Position numbers and translations under genes: made by a program. Positions 46,900-60,200 of a stretch of DNA of 64,000 nt are shown piece by piece. The DNA comes from Ziziphus jujuba (Eukaryota; Streptophyta; Magnoliopsida; Rosales; Rhamnaceae): NCBI RefSeq assembly GCF_031755915.1, contig NC_083384.1, positions 26,454,001 through 26,518,000 on the forward strand. The letters run 5' to 3'. Each line of letters starts with the position of its first letter. The stretch's first letter is position 1. A model generated the notes under the pieces. It searched no databases and was not told the DNA's origin. It saw only the letters and a list, made by a program, of their open reading frames with translations.

Positions 46900-48206
46900 A
46901 TTTTTTATTTTTTTTTTAATTATTACTATTGTGATTTGTATTTTTTATTTTATTTATTTGTTTTTTGGGCCTAAATTTTTGGATCATTAACTTCCTTAAC
47001 TTCTTCTTAATGTCCTCTCCTAATTATTATTTTTTCCTTTTTTTGTTTTTGTGGGACACGTGCCGCATAGCAAGCCGCCATTACAGTCATGTTTGTTATA
47101 TTACATTTTTTCTCTCTTTTTTCCCAACAAAATATAAAGAAAAATATATTATAAAATTATTTGCTGATGTCGAAATAATGTACGGAAGTTAAAATTATTA
47201 TTATAATTAACAAAAAGTGAAAAAAGGGTGAAAGAAAAAAGAGAAAAGCGAAAAAGAAGATTTATTTTCAGTTGAGAAGCTTGAAATTTTTTGAATTTAA
47301 AAAGTTTGCTAAATTAAATGCATGTAATATGAAAATGTGAAATGAAATAATATTGAATACCTTTAACAAGATTGGTAATACTTACAAGATAAGATTTAAG
47401 CAAATATATATATATATACTTAAAAGTTAAGAATACACAAGATAAGATTTAAGCAAAAAGGAAAAAAAAAAAATAAATACTCAAAAGTTAAGAATACAAA
47501 CCCTGCTTTTTTTTTTCTTCTTTTTTTTTTTTTTTTTGGAAGAATATAAACCCTGCTAAGTACTTTAAATTGGAAATTTGGTAAAAAAAAAAAAAAAAAA
47601 GGAAAGTGAAAAAAGTGAAAGTGTAAAAAAAATAAAAAATAAACAATAGGATGACGTTTTCAGGAGTAACGTTACTTAAGGAGGCATGATGTACATTACA
47701 ATGATACATTGAAAAAGTAGAGTAATTTTATTTATTTATTTTTGGTGGGGGTGAATACAGTAGAGTAAGCTGGATTTTAACCCAAACTATGTATATCTAT
47801 ATGAATATGCTAGAAACCATTATGAAATTGCTGCCAAAGCTGCGACAACACCAAGATTCCTCGACAAAAAGTAAATTTCAGAGTACCCTTAACAATGAAG
47901 GTTTTTTTTTTTTTTTTTTTAATTAACAATTAAGCTTTTTTATGAGTCTAAGAAAATAATGCCAACCATCACCAAATAATAAAGTTTTTTTTTTTTTTTC
48001 TTCTTATGTTTTTTGGGCAATAACCAGAATAATAAGTTCCTCCATCAATTATGCCAAATCCAAATCATCCTATTGAATAGTGGTGGAGGTGACAGAAATG
48101 TTAAATTCACCAACCATTCACTCATCTTTATACCATTTGAAAATACCATATCCAAAGTTTTTCATTTGTATTAATTATGATTATTAAACTAACACTTTGA
48201 AAGTAG
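46900..48206. other. AT-rich intergenic sequence between SCL28 and the UBX gene
   Basis: Many homopolymer tracts. A short repeat, ACAAGATAAGATTTAAGCAAA, occurs at about 47384 and 47438. No coding frame with similarity to a known domain. Confidence 0.55.
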
Positions 48207-48480
48207 TAAGCTTAATAAATGACTAGCAAATATAAAATATGTTGTAATATCAAACTATTACTAATATTGGTAAATGCTAGTTTTATTATTATTGAAGATA
48301 TTATGCTTAAATGGCAAGCGCATATAAACTATACGATAATATCAACTATTACTAATAATATTGAAAATTGTTAATTTCATTATTATTTATGGTATTAAGC
48401 TCATATGACTAGCAAATATAAACTATGCAGTAATATCAACTATTACTAATATCCAAGATCGCTAATTTCATTATTATTGA
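48207..48480. repeat. Three ~94-bp tandem repeats
   Basis: Copies begin near 48207, 48302 and 48395. Each has a TAAGCTTAA-type start, then an ACTAGCAAATATAAACTAT segment, AATATCAACTATTACTAATAT, and a TTTCATTATTATTGA end. Moderately diverged. Lies about 0.5 kb downstream of the UBX gene stop. Confidence 0.85.
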
Positions 48481-48959
48481 ACAATATGGATAAAAATTTA
48501 AGTATAATAGTCAAGTGGCAACTGTTAATATTCCTTCAAAACAAAACAAATTGAAAAACCAAGGATTGTAATGTTCCTGTCAGGCTGACAGAAAATACAT
48601 CCACTGCAAACATCTTCACAAATGCTAGAAAATAGGCAAGCCGCATAATTTAAAGTAGGTCATGCAGCTTACGCTGAAATGCACTAGTACAGATCTTTAA
48701 TAAGCAACCTCATCTTAAAACCATAAATATATATACAAAACGTCCCCACGTATTAAAAACGGCATTTAATAGAAAATTCAAATTGACCATTATTGTTGGC
48801 TGTGCTTTGGATTTGATCCTGCTCATATATTCCCAAATTCCATGTATTCCATCCAAATAGTCAAAGCCAAATGACATCCAGTACTTTCATGTGATATTAT
48901 ATCTTACTAAATTAAAATGTTGAAGAGAGTATATCTCTACAATTATGGAGTATCATCTA

Positions 48960-51900
48960 CTAAATCAACTCCAGATACAAGGCTTCCTGTTTGCTGGTCA
49001 ACCCAAGTTCATTTAGGGTCAAACCACTCTCTCCATCCTCAAAAGCACGCCTTGGATATGGCCTCACCTGTTCCAGTATGACAGTTTAGCAAAGTAAATC
49101 GCAGATAATCTAAAGTTTTAGTAAATTTTATGGCGCACATATGCAGCCTGTGCACTTTTTAATCTAGACTGACAAAATTAACTGTATCATCAGAAAAATT
49201 TGCACAAAGTGGCAACAAGAGATTTACTCAAACATCATCAAGTGCATAAAAATTTTAATACTTTACTCACCAATCTGTATGAGCCAGGTTTGACCCCTCT
49301 ACCAATGTCTATAAAGTCAAAAAGTGACTGCAAACAAAATTATAATCATGTTTAGGACCCTTTAGGTCAAGCAGAGCAGATATAAGGAGTAACGATTATT
49401 TCTTCCGAATAAAGTTACCTGCAGCTTATCAGACTTAACAAATCGACGACCACGGCGACTTCCATCAGGCATTCGCACCAAAAGGTTTATAGCATTCTCA
49501 TCATCTGATGCCGGTTCCTGAGGTAGAGTAGCTTCCTTTGCTGCAAGTTTTCTCTCCAATTCCTGTCAATAACAATATAAGAAATTCTGGAGCAAATATA
49601 ATGCCATCACCATAAAAGAAATTTCAAGGTCTTACTATCAATGAAATGTAGGAAATAACCATTATCCATCAACAATTAATAATTAAAAACAGTACGAAAA
49701 TGCTAATGACATGAACTAGATCAAGATTCTTGAAATTTATTACTCTGAATCCATGTTTAGGACATTGTTACATAAAAATCCTTCTATATTCCAACTGATT
49801 TATTTTTTGAGTTAGGACTTCCAATTCAATCTTAATGGTGAATTAAATGCACAAAAGTATGGTTTTACCATAAAAATACAAAGGTAATTATAAAAAAATA
49901 ATAATAATAAAACTTCATAGTAGCTAGAAATGATTTAAAAGAAAAAAAAAAATGAAGAAGAAGAGGATAATATCTAAGTAAAAGGAGAAAAAAATCCAAG
50001 TTTACGAAAGATCAATCTGTTTTGGCATTTCTATAACTTTCTAGAGGTCAATAATTTAATATTAAATGTATTAACAGTTTCTGATTTCAGAGGGCATACA
50101 AGATAGTGATTATTTTACAGTACTTATCATGAAAAAGTACATTACATCCTACACAGGTAGGCAGTTCCAATAACCAATTTCACATAATCCAGCACTATTA
50201 TAACAAGACTCTTATATACCACTTAATTATACCTGCTCCTCCTCCAATCTCCTACGAGATTCTTCCTCCTTCTGTCTTTCTTCTTCACGACGAGCGTCAG
50301 CCTCCTCAATAGCCTTCAATTCTTTTTCTCTGTCAGCTTGCAGAGCTGCAAGAAATTCATCATCCTACATGCATATATTATTAGGAGAAGTTTAGTCACA
50401 TGAATTTGATCGCCTGAAATTCAATTATTTTATCCAGACAGTACACCTGTTGTTCACGTATCAATCGCTGAGCTGCCAGAGATGGTGATGGAGGACGAGG
50501 TATAGGCCAAGAATGAGTACTCTCAGGTCGAATGAATTGATGGGGTGCATAAGGGAAACGATACCCAGTTCCTTCAGGAATTCCACCAAACATTGCAGCC
50601 TCAAGCATGACCGCTTCATCATGCTCCTCAGAAGAAATGCCTCCCCACTTCAGTTTGGTAAAGAAAAAAGTTCAAAGTTATGATGGCATGAAAAATACAA
50701 TAAAAAAGAAAAATGATCTTTTAATTGGAAAAACTTATTTTCATGTCACACTGAACTAAATTACTAATGCGAAGAGAATACCTCAGCAGAAGGGAAGGCA
50801 TCGCCATTGTGCTGTGAATGATTACCCCTATTCAGCTGTCTAGGGCTAGATGGTGGGCTAACCTCAAGGTCCTCAATAACCTCGACCTCTTTGGAGGATT
50901 CCACGGAACCAGAAGATACACGTCTAGACTGGTGCCTAACAAGAGGCTGCTCTTCCAAATCATCAGTGTCATCTTGAATAAATGAGGTTCCTGCTTCCAA
51001 CCTAGATAGACCCATTGTATTATCATAAGATATTTTGCCTCCAAAACTAGAGAACAAGCATTTGTGTACAATCATGTCATAAAAAAAACCTGAGACGTGT
51101 CTATGACAATTTTGTAGCATTATAAGAAGTGTACCTTCCATTTGTCGCGCTTAAATTACCCAGCTCCACTTCTGCTGGTGCAGAAGTTCCTTCTTTTGGT
51201 GCTCCATAGCTCCCTCCCTGCACACGCAATGCTTTCTCTTGCTCTACTGTCTGGACTCAGATCATGTTAAATAATACCAATATAGTACCAATAACTAAAA
51301 ACAAAACAATAAAAGAACAACGCACCTTCAGCGATAATGAAACTGCATGTGCAAGTTCAGCATCCTCTAAGTGAGGTTGTCTTTGTTGAGGCCCAGGATG
51401 AGTCAAGTCCTTCATCAAGATCAAAATAAGTAAATAACTAAGGCATCTACTTATTAGAAGCATCCAACAAAGAGGAAGTCCACCACTTCACACCAAATGT
51501 GAGGATAATTGGAACATACATTTTGTGCACTGAATTGCTGAATTGGATTGCTTTCCTCAACCTCCCGTTTTGAAGCCTCAATGGCAGCTCGAATCATCTC
51601 TTCTTCAATGTCATTGTTATAGTTTGGTAAGTCATCGAACCTTGGAGCACTAGGTCCAATTTTCCGATCATGAGATCCATCAAGCAAAACATCTTCTTTT
51701 GGTTCACTCTGCTGCCTGGCTTGAGCAGTTGGGGCAGCTGGAACCTCATTTTCATCATCAATAATAACAGTCTCATTGATACTCGTGCTATGTGCATGTG
51801 CTGTTTCAGTGACATCCTCAATGACAGGACCATGGCCTGAATGACCAGATGGCTGACTTCCATCCTTGACCTCTATTGGGATCTCTCTCACCTCTCTTGG

Positions 51901-53647
51901 ATGAGTTACAAAGGGTGCTCGGTTTGTAAAATCATCACCGCTTTGAAATATGTTTCTTCCAAAATTTGGATCAAGAAGATGAAACGGATTCACATTTCTA
52001 GCTGCAAATGGACGTGCCAGAGGACGTCCCCAAGGTTCAGGTTGACCTGGATCATCAATATCCATGAAATCACTGGGAGCAACAACAGATGTTTCACGCA
52101 CACTGTGGAAGAAAGAATTTAGACAACAACGTCAGAAAGAAGCATGGAATGCTTAAAAATATAAATCAAACTATACATATATATACATATGTACATATTT
52201 TTAAGTCACTACAAATAAATTCCATACTTTGCCAAAGTATTTCTATCTCCTTCACTAAAATGTGCATTCACAGCTCCATTGAGATCACCGCCATGCTCCT
52301 GATTTGCAAATGAAAAGGTAACACAGAATCATCAAATTATACAAAATAACAAACTCTCACTATGTATATAAGTCAGGAGAGAGATAGAGACAGAGTAGTT
52401 AATTAAAGGTTGGAAAAAAAAAAAAAAAGCTAAGAGCTTTCTCATATCGAAGACACTTAATATTCAAGACACTCTGATCATAAGCTTAATAATTTACTTC
52501 TGAATGGTCTTACATACCAAAGAATCTGATAACAAAGAAACCAACGCATAACTAGGCATGAGTAGTTTAAAACAAAGCTCAAAGTGAGAAAGTTTTGTGA
52601 ACAATGAGATTTGGTGCAGGCATAATAATAGTACAGATAATATTAAGAAGACCAACTATGCTCCAAGAGTTTCTTTCTCTCGAGAATGAGAACACACTGA
52701 AGGGCAAAAGAAGCAGAACAGGCAATAAGATTATAAATACAATATGTTAAAATGTCAGCTTAGCTATTATGATAACTAGCTACCATAAGTCCAGCATTTG
52801 AAGCACTGTCTCAATCATTACTCCCAAAAGAAAAAGTTGCAAATTTACAATGCTAGTAGAAGAGTATCACCGCATCCCAAATACAAGTCGATCACACCAT
52901 TTTTAATTCAATATTTTCCTTCCGTCTCATCCTAACCCTCATTTCAAATTTCCGTACTATCCAACTAATATTCATGCAATTTTTACATCTCCCTTGATAA
53001 GGGAAAGACCCAGTTTTTCTTGACAGTAAGCCCTTGCTATTATATACGTGCCATCAACTTAGAAAAAGTACAAATTTTCAGCACAAGCAACCAATGACTA
53101 ACAGCCACAAATGGCCAAAAAAAAAAAAATAATAATAATAATAATAATAATAAAAACAGAACTTTATACAATTTATTGATTTAGTTGAACATATCAAATT
53201 CTTTCATCACTCAAAAACACCAGCCAAGTAGTCGCTAAACTGACTGAATTACTTAAACATCAACTAGCATCTAAAAGCATACAATTTACATCCCAATAAA
53301 CTAAGATAAATGCATACAATTCCATACAATCTTCAAACAATTAATACCACCAGAAAAATTCCCAATTCAATTCAATCACACAACGTACCAGAACCCTAAC
53401 CACACACCGATAGCAACATTAACCAGTTGCGATTCCTAAAGCATATATGTAAATAAAAATAAATAAATAAATAAATAAATTCAATTGCTAACCCTTCAAA
53501 AAACAAAAAAGAAAAAGAAAAAAAACCCTTGAAAATCGAATAGGGAAATCAAAATAATAATACCTCGAGCTTTTGCACGGCGATTGCTTCCGATACACCG
53601 GTGATGCTCATGAAGGTCTCGATTGCTTCCTGATTAGGCCTTGCCAT
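48960..53647 (-). CDS. UBX-domain protein, PUX8/PUX9-like
   Basis: Eleven exons: 53647-53564, 52298-52228, 52102-51520, 51409-51326, 51250-51135, 51001-50782, 50647-50447, 50364-50233, 49562-49419, 49327-49271, 49067-48960. All ten introns are GT-AG and the frame closes at 1800 nt (599 residues). Domains: N-terminal UBA-like (1-45, [20 protein letters not shown]...); UIM-like helices at about 218-236 ([17 protein letters not shown]) and 261-274 ([14 protein letters not shown]); a third UIM-like stretch ([14 protein letters not shown]) after 390; a charged coiled coil at about 454-505; and a C-terminal UBX (about 520-599) with a YPRR loop in place of the usual FPR. Such proteins link ubiquitinated clients to the AAA-ATPase CDC48/p97. 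The long first intron (about 1.27 kb) may hold regulatory sequence. Looks intact and functional. Confidence 0.93.
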
Positions 53648-53818
53648 TGAAGAATTCACAACAGAATAAACTGCGATTTTTCTCACTGTCTCGTTGATTT
53701 TTTCTTTGTTTTTTTTTTTTCCCGAAAATCAAAAGTGGAAACTTTAAATTTCTCTTGGGTTTCAAAAGAATTTCTCAGATAATTCGAAGAGATATTTGTG
53801 AAGAAAAATGCGGTGGCT

Positions 53819-53889
<71 letters not shown>

Positions 53890-56800
53890 AAAAAGGGTAT
53901 GTATGTATGTGTGCTTTTGGGTCTTCTCCAATCGGGTACGCCTCTTTGGAAGGTAACAAGGTGTCAAGTATCAGAGCAGGCAGTGTGGCATTTTGGCAAA
54001 CTTGTTGTCTAAGTAGCTCCTTATAAATAATTAAAATAAATACAAATAAAGAGATTCTTTGCACTGCTATTTGGTTTTGTGGTGAGTTTGTAATTTTATT
54101 TCCCAATAAAAAAATAAAAAAAAAGTTGCAAATATATATAAAATTTTATGTTTATACAATTTCGATACATAGAGATATAAAATTTATGGAAAAACATACC
54201 ATGTTAGCTGTTATATAGAGGGGGGAAAAAAAAAAAAAAGATTCAATCGATTTTCAAAAAGACATAGAATTAGCCACTAATAACAATTAATATTCGGTCC
54301 CAAATAAATTTTAAAGATTGCCATTTTTCTATTTAAATTTATTTAAAAAAATATTGAAATTATATGGATTAACACATATGAGCCAATATAGAAATCTCTT
54401 TGTATAAAATTATATGTTCTTGTAAGGATCTTTATCATATCAAATCCTTATATTCTTTTAATATTACAATTAGATTTTAAAAAGTTTTTTTCTTTATATA
54501 TATATATTGAGATGTATATGAGAATTTGAAATAGGAATCACTGCAAGAAAATAGGAAAAATAACCAATGGACAAATATACCATTTGAGAAATCTAAAAGG
54601 GTTTATTTTTTTAAAATAAAAATCAATATATAATTTGTTCAATTATTAATTATCATGTTTACAATCATTTTGTAATTTCACTATTAGTGTGAAATAGCAA
54701 AACTCAAGATAACAATGGCAAAATGTCATACTAGCTTATACATTTTGTATTGAAGAGTTAAAAAGAGTTTTGAACATTTTGTGATACAACTTTATTTATT
54801 TATTTATTTTTGTTGTTGGATTTTTGGATTAGATTTTAGGCTTTGTTTGTAAAGTGTCAAAATTGAGAGGGAAATTGATTTTCGGAATTTAATTTTCTGG
54901 GATTTAATTTTCTGAAAATTAATTTTTCTCCTGATATATTTGGTAAATAATAGAAAAGTTGAAACTTATAAGTAATTAAATTTAATATTGTATAATAAAT
55001 TAAAAATAAATATATATTTTAAAAATAATTTATAATTATTTTATTTGGAATTTTCAAAATAACATCATTATAGATAGGAACAACTTTTTCATATATTTTA
55101 CTACATTGATGGAAATTTAATTCTTAAATCTATATTTTTTCATCTTATAATAAATATTCAAATAAAATAAAATTATCATTTGAAATTAGATCCCCACTAA
55201 ATTTATTATTCTCCAAATATACCTAATGGTATAATTTTGAATAGGCTTTGTTTTTCATTCGAGTGTGCTAGCGTGTGAATGAAGTGGGTAGCCACATGCC
55301 CAACAACCCATGTACAATTGACATACAATTTCTAACCCAAAAGAAAAGCCACAATTTTGTATTTACATGGTGTTTTGCTTACGTTTTACTTTGAGTACAA
55401 TTTTAAATCTTTATTTTTTAATTTGTATTTTTAAGTCTAAATTATGTTGACTTCAAAAAAAATAAAAAATGAAGTCTAAATTATTTTTTTCACTGGTCAA
55501 TTTAAAATATTTAGTAAATCTAGTTTTATATATCAGATATAAATAAATAGTTTTATCTTTGTTCTTTATGATGACTATAAACTGTTAAAAACACTATTCC
55601 GGTCTTATAAGTAATTGTATTGCAAATATTAAATTAACAAATAAATATAAGTAATTGGTAAAAATAAAGGGAATCATGCACTTTTTTTTTTTGGTAACTT
55701 ATTTTTCCCAAAAAAAAAAAACTTATATATAATAAACCACTTCCCCACAAATTACCCCCAAAAAAAAAAAAAAAAAAAACATTTCCCCAAAGAAAGGTCA
55801 TGAAGGTCAATTGTGAAGGCAACAAATAAATTGACTTGGTACATAAATATAATGAGCGTGTCCCTTATTGACTATAGGAAAATGAGATTTTAGAATTTAG
55901 AGTTAAAATATGTGCTAAGCTTCATGTGTGACAAAGAATATTAAAGGTGAACGTGGAATAGATATAGCCAAGGGTCGGTCAAGCATGCTTCCAGAGACTT
56001 CTCCCTCCCAAATTGATAATTTAATTTAATTTAATTTAAGCACTCCCTTAATTTCCATTTTATCATATGATGAACAATCTTTTGAATTTATCTTGAATTC
56101 AATGAACAAGTTATAATTATTATTATTATTATTATTTGCATTTAACAAATTATCTTTGACTATATGTAAACTTGCAACACTTTTATGTATTTATAAGAAA
56201 AATTAGTTATTATCCTTTTACTTTATGAACTGGTATTATGACTTCATGCGCCAACTTAATAATTAGCCATGAAGTGATTAATTATTTTTAAACATTTATA
56301 GTATTATTAATTAGTGTTGGTAATCATATATCATTATTTTATTAGTAAGGTTAGCATTATTAAAATATCTATCAAATTAATTAACAAAAAGACAATCCTT
56401 AATTAATTTATTTTTATTTTTCTAATCCATTAAAATGTTCATTTATTAATATTTATATTTTATGGATATCTCAACCCATAATATTTTAATATGCATTATT
56501 GCTACTTTATTACTTTGTATTTAATTTCATATATGGCTTTTAAAGATTAATTTATAATATACTTTTAATTTTAAACCACACCTTCAAATGCTTACCACAT
56601 GATGGAAACATGTTTTAAAATTATCAAAATCTCATATTTGAATACATTTTTTTTCTTAGTTATGAAAAAGGGACAAATTTAAAATTTAGATACAAATCTT
56701 GGCAATTTGGTATCTTTTGGAATAACCCCCAAATCCAAAGTTTGAGATCCTCATTCCCTAATTTAACCTTCTCCCACAAAAATATATATATATAGTCCGT

Positions 56801-57250
56801 GTATGATACGAACCACAATATTAGTATTAGTGATGGTTTTTTATAATATTGATGATAATTTTCTAAGAAACCATCGTTAATACTATAAAAAACCGTCACT
56901 AATACTGCGATCTTCATGTGAACCATCCTCACCATAGAATTTCTGTATATATATATATATATATATTTGCAATTTGCAATTTTTTTTTTTAATTACAAAT
57001 TCTAGGTTTAGCATCCCAACAATGAAATCTAGGTTTTAGCTAGAAATATGTCGATGGCAAATTTTACAGTTATGGCCCTCATCTTTTCAAATAATGACAG
57101 TACAAGCAACAACAACAATACGAACCGTTTTGGTGCTCGGAAATCACATCCTCCTCCTCCCCCCCACCTCTCTGGTTTTGGTGAAACGCTGACCGAGCGC
57201 CACTGCTGGCTCTGTTCTCTGGAATCACAGAGCATCACAGAAAGAAGAAA
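53648..57250. other. Divergent intergenic region, UBX gene to PIG-U
   Basis: The two flanking genes are transcribed away from each other, so both promoters lie here, about 3.6 kb apart. A TA-then-GA compound microsatellite (53824-53885) sits about 180 bp upstream of the UBX start. The rest is AT-rich, with (TA)n at 56950-56966 and homopolymers at 55681-55778. No coding frame is supported. Confidence 0.6.
53824..53885. repeat. (TA)n(GA)n microsatellite in UBX gene promoter
   Basis: About 13 TA units run directly into about 16 GA units. As a CT-rich tract on the transcribed side it could act as a GAGA-type or 5' UTR pyrimidine element, but that is inference. Confidence 0.95.
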
Positions 57251-60200
57251 ATGGCGAAGAAGAAGAAAGAAGGAAGCTTTTGGATATGGGTAACAGCATC
57301 GATCATCTTCAGGCTCATTCTCATATATTTCCCAAGCAATCTCAATCTCTCTTCTCGCCCTGAAGTCTCTACTCCTCTCACAAGCCTTCGTCGCCGTATT
57401 CTTCCTCTCTCTCTCTCTAGCTCAGAAAGCTTCACTTCATGGCTATAATCAACTTTGCATTGATTAATTAATTTATTTGTTTTTGAATCTATTTTCAGTG
57501 GCTGAAGGGTACTGGTTAAAGCAGTCATCAGTGTCTCCTTATGCAGGTTTTCTTTTCTTTTTTTTTTTTTTTAATTTTTAATTCTTGGGTGAAAAATAGT
57601 GTTAAATTATACTAATTTTTTTTTTTTGGGGGTTATTATTACTATTTTGGGTTCTAAGAATTTTGCGTCGTGTTTAATTGACAGGATCTATGTACCACGG
57701 TTCTCCTTTATTGCTAGCTGTTCTTGGGCCACTCACAATCAAAAGGTGCCATAAAAGCTCGAAACTCTGTAGCTTAGTATTTATAGTGGGTTAATTTGCT
57801 TTAACTTGTTCTAGTTTTATATCTTAGAGCCTGATCTTTGGAATCAAAGAACCCAGATGCTAAATCCAATTCTTTGTTCTGTTTATATATCAAATCCTAT
57901 TTTTGGCTTCCCTATCAAGTACATTCCCAAGCTGCCTCACACTGAGTTTAGCGTTCTTGAAATCTGAAGCTTGCTCTTTTTCATAGCACGAAATTTTTCT
58001 AACATTTTCTCTACAATTTAATTGCCGCACAGCATTGAAGGGCAGCCCAACAATCTTTTATACAGGTTAGACTAGTTTTCTCCCTTCTTTTACTTCTATG
58101 TTTCTTTTGATATTATTGCCTTAGTCTGTTTCTTGAATTCCCTAAAAGTAGGGGACAACTGACTTTTGTTTTTGGTTGTGCCACGTTTCTTCTCTTCTTC
58201 TTTTCTTATTTAACTTATGTTGATGTCAAAATCTGTTTGGATACAGTTTGGTATTTGTGATTGCAGATTTTATAAATGCATTACTTATTCGAGCTATTGG
58301 GCAGAAGCTTCAAATTACATATAGCAGGAGCTTGAAATCACTAGATCTTGATACAGTTTCAAAAAGCTCAGGTAATTATCACATATAAAGACCAATACCT
58401 GTTTGAGTTCTGATGCAGATAGGATGATTCAGTCTTTTATCAATGGTGTCAGCATGTATAAGAAGTAAAATTATGTATTGGTTGTGGCACTAAATGTATA
58501 AATTTTGATTAACTGGGACAGTTAGAAAATGGAAGTTTCTTGGATAGCCTATAGCAAATGTTTAATGGAAATTTTTGTATTGCCTCTTGGTTTCCCTCCC
58601 CACTTCATTCCTTTTCTCTACATCGCCCTTCACAAGCTAATAAATTACAGCATTTATGTTGGTTGCAGCAGCTCTTCCCTCTCGAGATATTGCTGCCCTC
58701 ATTTACTTGTGGAATCCATTCACAATAGTTGCGTGTGTCGGCTTGTCAACATCCCCAATTGAAAACCTCGCAATCTTGTTGTCCATTTATGGAGCATGTT
58801 CAAGTAAGAAGCTAATAATGTGTTTAAGACTATATGGTAATTTTTTTGAAGTTTTGTTGAAATTGGTTAATCTACTCATGATATAACTCAAAATTATTAT
58901 TCTAGCCAATATAATGGAGCTAAGAGATCTAGTTAACAAATAGGCTCCTGCTATAGCTGCAATCCGCTACCTTGTAACAAAAAAAGACAAATAAAATGAA
59001 AAAAAAAAAAAAAGAAAAAAGAAAAAATAAAAAAAAATCAAAATCAGAAGATACAAATCTCTTCTTATGGTGGTGAATATTTTTTTTTTATACTTCTCAT
59101 TTTAGTGTTGATTTTCAATGTCTACTCTTTTATTTTTTATTTTTTTTATTTTTTATTTATTTTTTATTCGGAAACATGAGCAAATCTTTTATGATCATAT
59201 TTCATTAGCCTTCTCATAATTACATTTATGTTCTGAAGGGATTAGCACTTGATGTACAAACAGATGAAGGATAGTTATCTTGTATTATTTTTAGTAATTA
59301 TAATTTGCTGTTGAATGTAGTTCTTTTGATGAACCACAGGAATAGTTCCACTGGCAGCTTTTGGCTGGGTCATGGCAACACATCTGTCTCTTTACCCAGT
59401 GATTCTAATTGTTCCAGTATGTAGTTTTCAATTACCCATTGTATTTGATCCAACTGGGCTACATATTCTTTAGAATAACATAAGGAAGATTTTACAAATT
59501 TCCATTTTCATGCATGTAAGTAATCAATTTCACTTTTCCTCAGGTGATTCTTTTATTAGGATATGGTACAGATACTCCGCCTAGAAAGTTGTTGCTACAA
59601 AGGAGAGGTGGTAAACTTGAAGATAACCCCTCAAATGATAGTGATTTTCATCAAGGGCAAGCAATGAAAGAACCAGAACTAGCCATTGTGTTCTCTTGGA
59701 GACCCGTCAATCTTTTCTTATTGTGGATTATTATATGGTCACTCTATGTTTTAGTTCTATGTGGCATATATGTTAAACAGTATGGTGGTCTTAATGAGAT
59801 GTTTAAAAGGTATCAGTTTAATATAACGGAATTTGTCTCTTGAATTGATTTTCCTGCTTCTTAATTTTTTATGTGTCACTATACATATACAATATAGGAT
59901 GTGAGTGCATTACCTTTTTACAGTATTAGTAATAGATAGTTGACATATTATTTGGGAATTTGTGAAAGATCAAGTACTTTTGGTAAATGACAGCATCATG
60001 AAGTTCACAGTATGTGGAAAAAGTTAAATGCTTCTTAAAAGTCTTTTGTTCCATATGAAATGGGGTTGATTAAAGACTTTGTATAAGCATTGGCTGCACA
60101 CGACAATGAATTTGGTAATGTAATAAAGAAGAAAGTTGTGTTAAAATTTTAAAGCTCATCTTATTCATGTAGAAAAATTTGGTCTTAGTCAATTTGAAGG

